Positions 7,689-15,926 of a stretch of DNA of 32,509 nt are shown here, in pieces. A program made the position numbers and the translations under genes. The notes beneath the pieces are model-generated. The model searched no databases, was not told where the DNA came from, and saw nothing but the letters and a program-made list of their open reading frames with translations. The stretch's first letter is position 1; each line of letters opens with the position of its first letter. This DNA is from an uncultured Phycisphaerales bacterium (GTDB lineage: Bacteria; Planctomycetota; Phycisphaerae; Phycisphaerales; UBA1924). The stretch lies in the NCBI GenBank assembly GCA_903929885.1, contig CAIYWI010000008.1, positions 1 to 32,509 on the forward strand, read 5' to 3'.

Positions 7689-9884
7689 TCAGCGACGCTT
7701 GCCGCCGCGGGTGCCGGGCGCCCCCGGGCGTCCCTTGGGACCTCGCCCCTTGGCGCCGGCCTTGGCCCCTTCGATGTCGGAGCGCTTGGCCTTGGTGGAG
7801 CCGCCGGAGGCGATGGCCTGGGCGCGGCGGTTCTTGAGCTTGACGATGCCGTCGCGGAGCGCGGCGGCCTTTTCGAACTCCATCGCCTGGGCCGCCTCGA
7901 GCATCTCCTGCTCGAGCGTGGCGACGAGTTCGTCGATCTCGAAGTCGGGCTCGTCGGCGGCGACGGCGTCTCGCGCGGTCTTGCGGGCGCGAAGCTCGAC
8001 CTCGAGCCCGCGACGGATGGCCTTGCGGATGGTCTGCGGCGTGATGCCGTGCTCCTTGTTGTACGCCTCCTGCTTGGCGCGGCGTCGCTCGGTCTCGCCG
8101 ATGGCGCCCTGCATGGCGGGCGTCATCGCATCGGCGTACATGACGACCATGCCGTCGGCGTTGCGGGCGGCGCGTCCCATCAACTGGATGAGGCTGGTGG
8201 GCGAGCGGAGGAAGCCCTCCTTGTCGGCGTCGAGGATGGCCACGAGCGACACCTCGGGAAGGTCGAGACCTTCCCGCAAGAGGTTGACGCCCACGAGCAC
8301 GTCGAAGTTGCCCAGCCGAAGGTCGGTGAGGATCTCGATGCGGTCGAGGGTCTCGATGTCGCTGTGGAGGTAGCGGACGCGCAAGCCCTTTTCGGCCATG
8401 TACGAGGCGAGGTCCTCGCAGAGTCGCTTGGTGAGGGCGGTGACGAGCACGCGATCGCCTCGCTTGACGCGTTCGTGGCAGCGTTCCACGAGGTCGGGGA
8501 CCTGCCCCTTGGTGGGACGGATCTCGATGACGGGGTCGAGCAGGCCGGTGGGACGAATGACCTGTTCGGCGACCTCGCCCCGGACCTTGTCGAGCTCGTA
8601 GGGCCCGGGGGTGGCGCTCACGAACATGAGTTGGGGCACGATGGCCTCGAACTCCTCGAATCGCAGGGGGCGATTGTCGAGCGCACTGGGGAGGCGGAAG
8701 CCGTGCTCGACGAGCACGGTCTTGCGGGCGCGATCGCCGTTGAACATGGCCCGCACCTGCGGGAGGGTCACGTGGGACTCGTCGATGACCAGGAGCCAAT
8801 CTCGAAAGTTGGGGCGTCGCAGGGCGGGATCGGAGGGCGTCGCGCCCGGGGCGGGGAGGTTGGCCGCGGGCGAGCCGTCTCGCGGCGGCGCGAAGTCGAA
8901 GTAGTCCATCAGCGTGTAGGGGCGCTCGCCGGGGGCGCGGCCGTCCATGAAGCGCGAGTAGTTCTCGATGCCGGGACAGATGCCCGTCTCCTCGAGGAGC
9001 TCGAGGTCGAACTTGGTGCGAGAGATGAGCCGCTGGGCCTCGAGGAGCTTGCCCTGCGAGCGGAGTTCGAGCACGCGGGCGTCGAGTTCGGCGCGGATGC
9101 CCGCGAGGGCGTCCTGCATCTGCTCCTCGGGCATGACGTAGTGGACGGCCGGGAAGAGGAAGAACTGGCGTTCCTCGGCGAGCACCTCGCCGCTGACGGG
9201 GTTGATGAGCTCGATGCGCTCGACCTCGGAGCCGAAGAGCTCGACGTGGACGGCGAACTTCTCGTACGCGGGCCAGATGTCGATGGCGTCGCCGCGCACG
9301 CGGAACTGGCCCCGCTTCCACTCGAGCTCGGAGCGCTGGTACTGCATGGCGTTGAGGGCCAGCAGGAAGCCGCGACGATCGACCAGCCCGCCTTTGGTGA
9401 TGGTGAGCACCTTGCTGCCGTAGGCGAGCGGGGAGCCCAGGCCGAAGATGCACGAGACGCTGGCGACGACGACGGTGTCGCGGCGGGAGAGGATGTTGCT
9501 GGTGGCCGCCAGCCGCAACTGGTCGAGATCGTCGTTGCGCGACGAGTCCTTCTCGATGTAGATGTCGCGCTGGGGGATGTAGGCCTCGGGCTGGTAGTAG
9601 TCGTAGTAGCTGACGAAGTAGTTGACCGAGTTGTGCGGCAGGAACTCGCGGAGCTCCTCGTAGAGCTGGGCGGCGAGCGTCTTGTTGTGGCTGAGGATCA
9701 GCGCGGGCTTCTGCAGCCGCGCGATCACGTGGGCCATGGTGAAGGTCTTGCCGGTGCCGGTGGCGCCCAGGAGGCACACGGCGGGACGCCCCGCGCCCAG
9801 GCCGGAGACGAGCTGCTCGATCGCCGCGGGCTGATCGCCCGTGGGACTGAAGGGGGAGACGACCTCGAAGGGCCTGCCGGTCAT
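7689..9884 (-). CDS. uvrB: UvrABC system protein B (excinuclease subunit)
   Basis: DNA-damage-verifying helicase-like subunit of nucleotide excision repair; loaded by UvrA, it recruits UvrC. Of its 731 residues, Walker A GATGTGKT is at 40-47, the beta-hairpin region with YYDYYQPEAY and RDIYIEKDSS at about 93-117, and the DESH box (VIDESH) near residue 363. SATPGPYELDKV and LMGRAARN are helicase motifs V/VI-type signatures. A UVR domain (LEQEMLEAAQAMEFEKAAAL) lies near residue 670. The protein exceeds the usual ~670 residues through an Ala/Pro-rich insert of about 25-30 residues just before the DESH box (around residues 332-358) and a basic Gly/Arg/Lys tail. It lies 25 bases after the 106-aa gene. 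The identification is secure. Confidence 0.97.
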   Translation of the reverse strand: MTGRPFEVVSPFSPTGDQPAAIEQLVSGLGAGRPAVCLLGATGTGKTFTMAHVIARLQKPALILSHNKTLAAQLYEELREFLPHNSVNYFVSYYDYYQPEAYIPQRDIYIEKDSSRNDDLDQLRLAATSNILSRRDTVVVASVSCIFGLGSPLAYGSKVLTITKGGLVDRRGFLLALNAMQYQRSELEWKRGQFRVRGDAIDIWPAYEKFAVHVELFGSEVERIELINPVSGEVLAEERQFFLFPAVHYVMPEEQMQDALAGIRAELDARVLELRSQGKLLEAQRLISRTKFDLELLEETGICPGIENYSRFMDGRAPGERPYTLMDYFDFAPPRDGSPAANLPAPGATPSDPALRRPNFRDWLLVIDESHVTLPQVRAMFNGDRARKTVLVEHGFRLPSALDNRPLRFEEFEAIVPQLMFVSATPGPYELDKVRGEVAEQVIRPTGLLDPVIEIRPTKGQVPDLVERCHERVKRGDRVLVTALTKRLCEDLASYMAEKGLRVRYLHSDIETLDRIEILTDLRLGNFDVLVGVNLLREGLDLPEVSLVAILDADKEGFLRSPTSLIQLMGRAARNADGMVVMYADAMTPAMQGAIGETERRRAKQEAYNKEHGITPQTIRKAIRRGLEVELRARKTARDAVAADEPDFEIDELVATLEQEMLEAAQAMEFEKAAALRDGIVKLKNRRAQAIASGGSTKAKRSDIEGAKAGAKGRGPKGRPGAPGTRGGKRR

Positions 9885-9909
9885 GGGAGGACTGTCGGAG
9901 GGAAGTCGG

Positions 9910-10230
9910 TCAGACGTCGTCGCGGTCGGAGGCGGGACGTTCGGGCCCCTTGCGCTCGGCGGAGAGGCCGGGACGGGCGAGCAGCGACGCCAAGGCCTTG
10001 GCGTCGCGGGCGGCGAGCACCTTGGCGACCTCCGCCGCGGGGGCGTTGGTCTTGGCGAGCTCCTTCTCGACCGTCGCCCACTTCTTGGCGGCGGCGTCGC
10101 CCGCGGGGGTCAGGAAGAGGTCGGAGGCGAGCTCCTGCAGCTTGACGATGACGCGGGCGTCCTGATTGGCGTAGAAGCGGCTGACGATGCCCTTCTGGTG
10201 CCCGGTGAGGTATTGGTGGTGCTTGGCCAT
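9910..10230 (-). CDS. Conserved-looking hypothetical protein upstream of uvrB
   Basis: A soluble protein of 106 residues that begins MAKHHQYLTGHQKGIVSRFY and continues with helices rich in Ala, Lys and Leu. It has no signal peptide or membrane segment and ends in a charged tail (RKGPERPASDRDDV). It sits 25 bases upstream of uvrB on the same strand and is probably cotranscribed, with a divergent TetR gene on the other side. I do not recognise a defined family. The N-terminal wording looks like a conserved planctomycete hypothetical family, but I cannot verify that here. A link to DNA repair would be guilt by association only. Confidence 0.7.
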   Translation of the reverse strand: MAKHHQYLTGHQKGIVSRFYANQDARVIVKLQELASDLFLTPAGDAAAKKWATVEKELAKTNAPAAEVAKVLAARDAKALASLLARPGLSAERKGPERPASDRDDV

Positions 10231-10278
10231 GTCCGGCGGAAGCGTAGCGACCGCGGCCGGTCCGACCCGACCTTGACT

Positions 10279-10309
10279 TTCAAACGTGCGTATGAAACAG
10301 TTGTTTGAA
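10279..10309. promoter_or_regulatory. Candidate operator of the TetR-type repressor
   Basis: TTCAAAC (10279-10285) and its exact reverse complement GTTTGAA (10303-10309) flank a second, nested dyad, AAACA-GT-TGTTT (10295-10306). A -35-like TTGACT lies at 10273-10278. The position upstream of a tetR-led operon is where an autorepression site is expected. The site overlaps the earliest possible starts of tetR (GTG 10286, ATG 10292), which argues for the downstream start at 10382. Confidence 0.55.
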
Positions 10310-10381
10310 TCTTCTCCGCCGCGGTCCTTGCCGCGTCCCGGCCTTTCACGCTTCCTCGCTCCCTTTCAGGCTTCCGCGTCC

Positions 10382-11092
10382 ATGGTGAGAGCCCTTCGCG
10401 CCATCCCGACCGCCGACGCCCCGGGCGACGAGGCCGGGACGCGGCTTCGCCTGGTGGAGGCGGCGGGAGAGGTCTTCGCGGATCAGGGCTTCAGGGATGC
10501 GACGGTGCGGGACATCTGCGCCGCGGCGGGGGTCAATCTGGCGGCGGTCAACTATCACTTCGGGGACAAGCGAGGGCTCTACCTCGCGTCGCTGCGGTAT
10601 TCGATGGCGGCGGCCCGCGACCTGCACCCGGTGGAGGCCCCGGCGGGGAGCGACGCTCGCGAGCGGTTGCGTCACTTCGTGCACGCGTTGATGCGCCGCA
10701 TGCTCGGGGAGGGCCGCCCGGCCTGGCACGCCAAGCTGATGGCGCGAGAGATGGTGGATCCCACCGACGCGCTTGACACCGTGGTGGACGAGATGATCCG
10801 CCCCGCCTTCGGCGTCCTGGCGAGGGCGGTGGCCGACCTGCTGGGCGAGCGATCGACCCGGAGCGAGCGGGTGAAGCTCGCGTGCCACGGCGTGATCGGC
10901 CAGTGCATGGTCTACCGTCACTGCATGCCGGTGCTGCGACTTCTCGGAACCCAGCCCGCGGCGGGCACCACCGCCTCGGACTTGGCGGATCACATCGCCG
11001 CCTTCTCGCTGGCGGCCATCGACGGGACGGCCCGTCGCGGCGCGACGACGCCTCGCGTCGGGGCCGGGTCGCACGGGGGGCGTCGCCGATGA
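10382..11092 (+). CDS. TetR/AcrR-family transcriptional repressor (CerR/CecR-like, DUF1956-type C-terminus)
   Basis: Probable ligand-responsive repressor of the export operon that follows it. From the ATG at 10382 it has 236 residues. The N-terminal helix-turn-helix region reads ATVRDICAAAGVNLAAVNYH, and the FGDKRGLYLASLR after it is typical of the family. The C-terminal ligand domain (about 85-205), with LMAREMVDPTDALD and GQCMVYRH, matches the CerR/YbiH-type (DUF1956) subgroup, known for controlling ABC or membrane exporters. In-frame starts at 10286 and 10292 lie inside the operator-like dyad, so I prefer 10382. The stop overlaps the permease start as ATGA, indicating translational coupling. 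The inducing compound cannot be read from sequence. Confidence 0.88.
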   Translation: MVRALRAIPTADAPGDEAGTRLRLVEAAGEVFADQGFRDATVRDICAAAGVNLAAVNYHFGDKRGLYLASLRYSMAAARDLHPVEAPAGSDARERLRHFVHALMRRMLGEGRPAWHAKLMAREMVDPTDALDTVVDEMIRPAFGVLARAVADLLGERSTRSERVKLACHGVIGQCMVYRHCMPVLRLLGTQPAAGTTASDLADHIAAFSLAAIDGTARRGATTPRVGAGSHGGRRR

Positions 11093-12249
11093 ACCTGCTG
11101 GCCCTCAAGATGCTGCTCAACGACCGCGCGAAGTACGCGGGGATCGTGCTGGGCGTCATGCTGGCCTCGATGGTCATCACGCAGCAGGGGTCGATTTTCG
11201 TCGGGCTGATGTCGCGCACGTTCGCGGCCATCACGGACGCGGGCGGGCCCGACATCTGGGTCATGGACCCCAAGGTGCAGTTCATCGACGACACCAAGCC
11301 CATGCAGGCCACCGCGCTCAATCGCGTCCGCGGGGTGCCGGGGGTGGCCTTCGCCGCGCCCCTGTACAAGGGCCTGCTGCGGGTGCGGCTCGACAACGGC
11401 GAGTTCCAGAACTGCAACGTGATCGGCCTCGACGACGCGACGCTCACGGGCGGGCCGCCGGCGATGCTGGAGGGAAAGGTCGAGGACCTGCGTCGCGCCG
11501 ACGCCGTGATCGTCGACGCGGTGGGCGCGTCGACGCGACTGGCCCGCAAGCCGACGACGCCGGGCGGCTCGCCCGTGCCCCTCAAGGTGGGCGACACGAT
11601 GGAGCTCAACGACCGGCGGGGCGTGGTGGTGGGCATCTCGCTCAACACCCGCTCGTTCCAGAGCCAGCCGACCATCTACACGACCTTCAGCCGCGCGACG
11701 CAGTTCGCGCCCCGCGAACGCAAGCAGCTCACGTTCATCCTCGTGAACGCGGCGGAGGGCGAGGACCACGACGCGTTGTGCGAGCGCATCAGCGAATCGA
11801 CGGGCCTGGCGGCCTACACGCGCGACCAGTTCAAGTGGAAGACGGTGATGCACTTCGTGAACAACACGGGCATCCCGATCAACTTCGGGATGGCGGTGAG
11901 CCTGGGCTTCGTGATCGGCGCGCTCATCACCGGCTTCATGTTCTTCTCCTTCACGCTCGACAACCTGCGGTTCCTCGGGACGCTCAAGGCCATGGGCACC
12001 TCCGATCGCACCCTGCTGCGGATGATCCTGCTGCAGGCGGTCAGCGTCGCCGTGGTGGGCTACGGACTCGGCATCGGGGCGGCCGCGTGGTTCGGCCACT
12101 CCATGTCCGGCACGCCCCTGGCCTTCCGCATGACCTGGCAACTGCTCTTCGTGGCCTTCTGCGCGGTGGTGGTGATCTGCATGCTCGCCGCGATGCTCAG
12201 CATCCGCAAGGTGATGAAACTCGAGCCCGCCATCGTCTTCAAGGGATGA
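11089..12249 (+). CDS. ABC transporter permease, FtsX/DevC family
   Basis: Inner-membrane permease of a DevBCA-like tripartite exporter, 386 residues. One N-terminal helix (about 17-38) is followed by a large extracytoplasmic domain (about 40-270) and three C-terminal helices: one at about 282-305, VSVAVVGYGLGIGAAAWFG, and LLFVAFCAVVVICMLAAML. This is the four-helix FtsX/MacB-type topology. It ends in the common permease tail LEPAIVFKG. The open frame extends upstream to 10882 but overlaps tetR; the start at 11089 is fixed by the ATGA overlap and by homology-like spacing. It overlaps the ATPase gene by another ATGA. Substrates of this class include lipids, peptides and drugs; which one applies here is unknown. 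Confidence 0.9.
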   Translation: MNLLALKMLLNDRAKYAGIVLGVMLASMVITQQGSIFVGLMSRTFAAITDAGGPDIWVMDPKVQFIDDTKPMQATALNRVRGVPGVAFAAPLYKGLLRVRLDNGEFQNCNVIGLDDATLTGGPPAMLEGKVEDLRRADAVIVDAVGASTRLARKPTTPGGSPVPLKVGDTMELNDRRGVVVGISLNTRSFQSQPTIYTTFSRATQFAPRERKQLTFILVNAAEGEDHDALCERISESTGLAAYTRDQFKWKTVMHFVNNTGIPINFGMAVSLGFVIGALITGFMFFSFTLDNLRFLGTLKAMGTSDRTLLRMILLQAVSVAVVGYGLGIGAAAWFGHSMSGTPLAFRMTWQLLFVAFCAVVVICMLAAMLSIRKVMKLEPAIVFKG

Positions 12250-13046
12250 CCCGATCCATGACCTCCGCCTCGACCAACGTCCCCGCCGTCCCGACAGCCG
12301 CATCGCCCGGCCGCGAGATCGCCGTCCGCTGTCGCGCCGTCACCAAGACCTACGGGACGGGCAACTCGGCCGTCAAGGCCCTGCGGGGCGTCGACATCGA
12401 CGTGCACTCGGGCGAACTGCTCATGCTGGTGGGCCCCTCGGGCTGCGGCAAGACCACGCTCATCTCCGTCATCGCCGGCGTGCTCGATCGCGACGGCGGC
12501 GAGTGCACCGTGCTGGGCGAGGACTACGCCCGCATGCGCTCGGACGCCAAGACGACCTTCCGGGGCCGCAACGTCGGCTTCGTCTTTCAGGCCTTCAACC
12601 TCATCCCCACGCTCACCATCGCCGAAAACGTCTCGGTGCCGATGCTCATCAACGGCTCGCCGCGGACCGCCGCGATGAAGGCCGCCAAGGACATGCTCGC
12701 GCAGGTCGGCCTGGGCGAGCGGGTCAACGACATCCCCAGCCGCCTCTCGGGCGGGCAGCAACAGCGCGTGGCCATCGCCCGCGCGCTCGTGCACCAGCCG
12801 CGGCTGCTGGTGTGCGACGAGCCGACGAGCGCGCTCGACCACGTGACCGGGCAGAAGGTGATGGAACTGCTGCGGCAGGTGGCCTCGGCGCACGAACTGT
12901 CGCTGGTGGTGGTGACGCACGATCAGCGCATCTTCGAGTTCGCGGATCGCATCGCGGAGATGGACGACGGACACATCATGCGGATCACCGCGGGCAGCGG
13001 CCACAAGGTGGCGGCCCACGGCGCGGCGACGGGAGCAGGACGATGA
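12246..13046 (+). CDS. ABC transporter ATP-binding protein (DevA/MacB/LolD-type)
   Basis: Cytoplasmic ATPase that powers the adjacent FtsX-type permease, 266 residues. Walker A GPSGCGKT is at 63-70, the Q-loop at VFQAFNLIP, the signature LSGGQQQR near 167, Walker B with [12 protein letters not shown] near 187-197 and the H-loop in VVVTHDQRI. The distance from the Q-loop to the signature and the wording are those of the MacB/LolD/DevA branch, which works by mechanotransmission rather than classical transport. The gene starts at 12246 in an ATGA overlap with the permease; a second ATG at 12258 is possible. It ends in an ATGA overlap with the adaptor gene, so the three proteins are probably made in fixed ratio. 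Confidence 0.93.
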   Translation: MTRSMTSASTNVPAVPTAASPGREIAVRCRAVTKTYGTGNSAVKALRGVDIDVHSGELLMLVGPSGCGKTTLISVIAGVLDRDGGECTVLGEDYARMRSDAKTTFRGRNVGFVFQAFNLIPTLTIAENVSVPMLINGSPRTAAMKAAKDMLAQVGLGERVNDIPSRLSGGQQQRVAIARALVHQPRLLVCDEPTSALDHVTGQKVMELLRQVASAHELSLVVVTHDQRIFEFADRIAEMDDGHIMRITAGSGHKVAAHGAATGAGR

Positions 13047-14152
13047 TGATCAGGACCTTTTTCGTGCCCCTTCTGGCCATCGCCGGCATGGCGATGGCCG
13101 CGTACACGGTGGTGCAGGGCGCCAAGCCGCCCATTCCCCAGCCACCGGTCATCCAGCCCCCCCGCTCTCCCTACGCGACATTCGTGGCGGGCGCGGGTCT
13201 GATCGAGGCCAGTTCGCAGAACATCGGCGTCGGCTCGCCGGTGGGCGCCCTGGTCACCAAGGTGTTCGTGACCCCCGGCCGCGCCATTCTGGTCGGCTCG
13301 CCCCTCTTCCAGCTGGAGGACTCGCCCCAGCGCGCCGAGTTGAGCGTTCGCGAGGCCGCCGCCGCCGTGGCGGAGCAGAAGGTGGCTCGCCTTCGATCGG
13401 GCACGAGGCCCGAGCAGATTCCCCCGGCCGAGGCGAGGGTCGCCTTGGCCGAGGCCGACCTCAGCGACATGCGGGCGCAGCTCGCCAAGTTCGAGCAGGT
13501 GACCGATCCTCGCGCCGTGAGCGCCGACGATCTCTCCCGCCGACGCTTCGCCGTGCAGGCCGCCGAGGCGAGGTTCCGGGCCGCGCAGGCCGACCTTCGC
13601 CTGCTGGAGGCGGGCACCTGGGCGCCCGACATCGCCGTCGCCGAGAGCGAGGCCGCACAGGCCCGGGCGGCGGTGGAGCAGGCGCGCATCGAGCTCAAGC
13701 GGCGGCTCGTGGTGTCGCCCGTGGAAGGCCGCGTGCTGCAGGTCAACATCCGCGAGGGCGAGTTCGCCCCCGCGGGCGCGACCCTTCAGCCCCTCATGAT
13801 GGTCGGCACCGTCAGCCCGCTGCACGTGCGCACCGACATCGACGAGCACGAGGCGTGGCGCGTCAAGCCGGGCGCTCCCGCCACCGCCTTCGTGAAGGGC
13901 AACAAGGACATCACCTTCCCGCTGCGATTCGTCCGCTTCGAGCCCTATGTCCTGCCCAAGCGCAGTCTCACCGGCGACAGCCAGGAACGCGTCGACACGC
14001 GCGTGCTCCAGGCGATCTACGCCTTCGAGCCCGGCGAGCTGCCGGTGTTCGTCGGCCAGCAGGTGGACGTGTACATCGACGACTCCCCCGCCGCCCCGGC
14101 GTCCGAAGCTGCTCCTGCCGCCGCGGACGACGCGACGACTCCACGCTCCTGA
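13043..14152 (+). CDS. HlyD/DevB-type periplasmic adaptor (membrane fusion protein)
   Basis: Adaptor linking the inner-membrane ABC pair to an outer-membrane channel, 369 residues. An N-terminal uncleaved helix (about residues 4-24) and a Pro-rich linker precede the first half of a biotinyl-lipoyl-like fold (about 48-95, with GSPVGALVTKVFVTPG). A long alpha-helical hairpin (about 95-215) is rich in Ala, Glu and Arg, then the returning lipoyl half VVSPVEGRVLQVNIREGEF leads to a beta-barrel domain. The Ala/Pro/Asp tail is low complexity. It is ATGA-coupled to the ATPase, and the outer-membrane factor gene follows after 49 bases, which makes a complete tripartite exporter. Confidence 0.92.
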   Translation: MMIRTFFVPLLAIAGMAMAAYTVVQGAKPPIPQPPVIQPPRSPYATFVAGAGLIEASSQNIGVGSPVGALVTKVFVTPGRAILVGSPLFQLEDSPQRAELSVREAAAAVAEQKVARLRSGTRPEQIPPAEARVALAEADLSDMRAQLAKFEQVTDPRAVSADDLSRRRFAVQAAEARFRAAQADLRLLEAGTWAPDIAVAESEAAQARAAVEQARIELKRRLVVSPVEGRVLQVNIREGEFAPAGATLQPLMMVGTVSPLHVRTDIDEHEAWRVKPGAPATAFVKGNKDITFPLRFVRFEPYVLPKRSLTGDSQERVDTRVLQAIYAFEPGELPVFVGQQVDVYIDDSPAAPASEAAPAAADDATTPRS

Positions 14153-14201
14153 CGCTCCCGGCCCTCGCCACTTCCGACGACCGACGAAAGCACGTCTCCC
14201 C

Positions 14202-15665
14202 ATGACACGATTCACGCACCCCACGCCCGCCGCCCTCGTCGCCGCCTCGATCCTCGTGGGCGGCTGCACCGTCGGGCCCGATCGCAAGGCGCCACCCTCG
14301 CCCGTCAAGAACGACTCCTTCGCATCGCTGGCGGGCTCGGACGTCGACGGGGCGGCGCCCGAACTCAAGCCCGTCGCGACCTCGCCGGCGACGATGGCCG
14401 CATGGTGGACGGTCTTTCGCGACCCGACGCTCGATTCGCTGATCGCCCGGGCCGTCGCGGGCAATCAGGATCTTCGCATCGCCGCCGCACGCGTGCGAGA
14501 GGCCCGCGCCCTTCGGGGCATCGAGGCGGCCGCCCGCCTTCCCACGGTGGACGCCAAGGGCAGCGCCACGCGTCTTCGCGACAGCGAGAACTCCGGGCGA
14601 GGCTTCCCCGCCCCCAGCGACCCGCAGAACCTCTTCGAGGTCGGGCTCGACGCGAGCTGGGAGATCGACGTCTTCGGCGGGGTTCGTCGCGCCGTCGAGG
14701 CGGCGGACGCCGACCTTGCCGCCGCCGAGGAGTCGCGACGCGACGCGCTCGTCACGCTCGTGGCCGAGGTGGCCCGCAACTACGCCGAACTGCGGGGCTT
14801 TCAGCAGCGGATCGACCTCAACGGCCGCACCGTCCAGGCCCAGCGAGAGACGCTCGAACTCACCAGGTCGCTCAGCCAGGCCGGCATCTCGTCGCAACTG
14901 CAGGTCGAGCAAGCCGCGGCGCAACTCGCGAGCCGCCAGTCGCAACTCCCGCCCCTGCGGGTGGGCGAGCGGGCGGCTGCGTACCGGCTCGCCGTGCTGC
15001 TCGGGCAGGAACCGGGATCGCTGCTCGCGGAACTGGCCACGACGGCCGCGATCCCCGTCCCGCCGGCGGAACTGCCGGTGGGGCTTCCCTCCGATCTGCT
15101 TCGTCGACGTCCGGACATCCGCCGGGCCGAGCTCGACATCGCCGCGGCGACCGCCCGCATCGGCGTGGCGACCGCCGATCTCTTCCCGCGTTTCTCGCTC
15201 ACGGGCAGCTTCGGCTTCCAGAGCGGCGAACTCGATGCGCTGCCCGACATGAACAGCCGCTTCTGGAGCATCGGACCCGCGGTGCGGTGGAACCTCTTCG
15301 ATGCAGGCCGCGTCCGCAACCGCATCGAGGCGGCGAGCGCTCGCGAGGAGCAGGCGTTGGCGGCCTACGAGCGCACGGTGCTGACGGCGTTCGAGGAAGT
15401 CGAGAACGGCCTGACGCAGTTCATCCAGGAACAGGCGCGTCGCCGAGCGTTGGGCGAAGGGGCGGAGGCCTCGTCGCGGGCGCTGCAGTTGGCGACCGAC
15501 CGCTACCGCAGCGGGATCGGCGACTTCCTCGACGTGCTGGAGACCCAGCGTGCCCTCTACGACCTCAAGGACCAGCACGTGCAAAGCGAGATCGGCGTGA
15601 CGCGGAGTCTCATCGCCGTGTACAAGGCGCTCGGAGGCGGCTGGGAGACGCCCGACTGCCAGTGA
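14202..15665 (+). CDS. Outer-membrane efflux lipoprotein, NodT/OprM-type TolC family
   Basis: Outer-membrane channel of the exporter, 487 residues. It begins with a lipoprotein signal ending in LVGGC, with the acylated Cys at about residue 22, followed by TVGPDRKAPP, wording typical of NodT-type proteins (CxVGPdY). Two TolC-type OEP repeats follow, with NQDLRIAAARVREARALRGI in the first and RRRPDIRRAELDIAAATARI, FPRFSLTGSFG and RWNLFDAGRVRNRIE in the second. NodT proteins usually pair with RND pumps, so pairing with an FtsX-type ABC exporter is slightly unusual. It is the last gene of the operon. A dyad at 15675-15702 (GGTCG/CGACC) lies just after the stop but lacks a T-run. Confidence 0.92.
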   Translation: MTRFTHPTPAALVAASILVGGCTVGPDRKAPPSPVKNDSFASLAGSDVDGAAPELKPVATSPATMAAWWTVFRDPTLDSLIARAVAGNQDLRIAAARVREARALRGIEAAARLPTVDAKGSATRLRDSENSGRGFPAPSDPQNLFEVGLDASWEIDVFGGVRRAVEAADADLAAAEESRRDALVTLVAEVARNYAELRGFQQRIDLNGRTVQAQRETLELTRSLSQAGISSQLQVEQAAAQLASRQSQLPPLRVGERAAAYRLAVLLGQEPGSLLAELATTAAIPVPPAELPVGLPSDLLRRRPDIRRAELDIAAATARIGVATADLFPRFSLTGSFGFQSGELDALPDMNSRFWSIGPAVRWNLFDAGRVRNRIEAASAREEQALAAYERTVLTAFEEVENGLTQFIQEQARRRALGEGAEASSRALQLATDRYRSGIGDFLDVLETQRALYDLKDQHVQSEIGVTRSLIAVYKALGGGWETPDCQ

Positions 15666-15710
15666 CCTCCCCTCGGTCGACGGCTCGGCCGCGGGCCCGA
15701 CCCCGGCGCC

Positions 15711-15926
15711 TCAGCACCCGCCCGACTCCCACGACTCCATGAACAGCCCGAGATCGCCGACGTCGACGCCGCCGTCGACGTGGTCGTCGACGTGGTCGTC
15801 AGGCGCGCACAGCGGCGACGCCGGGCACGGGGGAGCCGCGACGGCCCTCGCGGCGGCCACTGCGCATGCGGCCGGCACGTCTTCGAGTTTCGCGCGCTCG
15901 CCGCAGCGAGGTCGGCCTCGGGCCGT
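15711..15926 (-). other. Orphan dockerin-like C-terminal tail, in frame after the TGA of the SGNH gene
   Basis: The minus-strand frame of the SGNH-like gene continues beyond its TGA (15927-15929) for 71 more sense codons to a TGA at 15711. The last part reads DDHVDGGVDVGDL then GLFMESWESGGC. The first piece fits half of a type I dockerin calcium loop (D-x-N-x-D-G-x-V-x-x-x-D-L, with His at the Asn position). The Leu-rich helix ending in W...C is the C-terminal pattern seen on many exported planctomycete proteins. A GTG at 15876-15878 could start a 55-residue ORF, but no clear signal peptide precedes the motif. Options are the real C-terminus of the SGNH protein cut off by a nonsense mutation or sequencing error, a small secreted protein, or a remnant of a deleted gene. 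No other gene is seen between 15666 and 15926. Confidence 0.45.

Noticed and set aside
7635..10145. 836-codon open frame on the plus strand opposite uvrB
   Set aside because: Antisense shadow of uvrB with no recognisable domain; the uvrB motifs on the minus strand are complete.
10882..11088. Upstream extension of the FtsX-type permease frame
   Set aside because: It overlaps tetR and has no signal or membrane character; the ATGA overlap at 11089 gives the natural start.
15675..15702. GGTCG/CGACC dyad just after the outer-membrane factor gene as an intrinsic terminator
   Set aside because: The arms are only five bases, the loop is long and no T-run follows; I could not support a terminator call.
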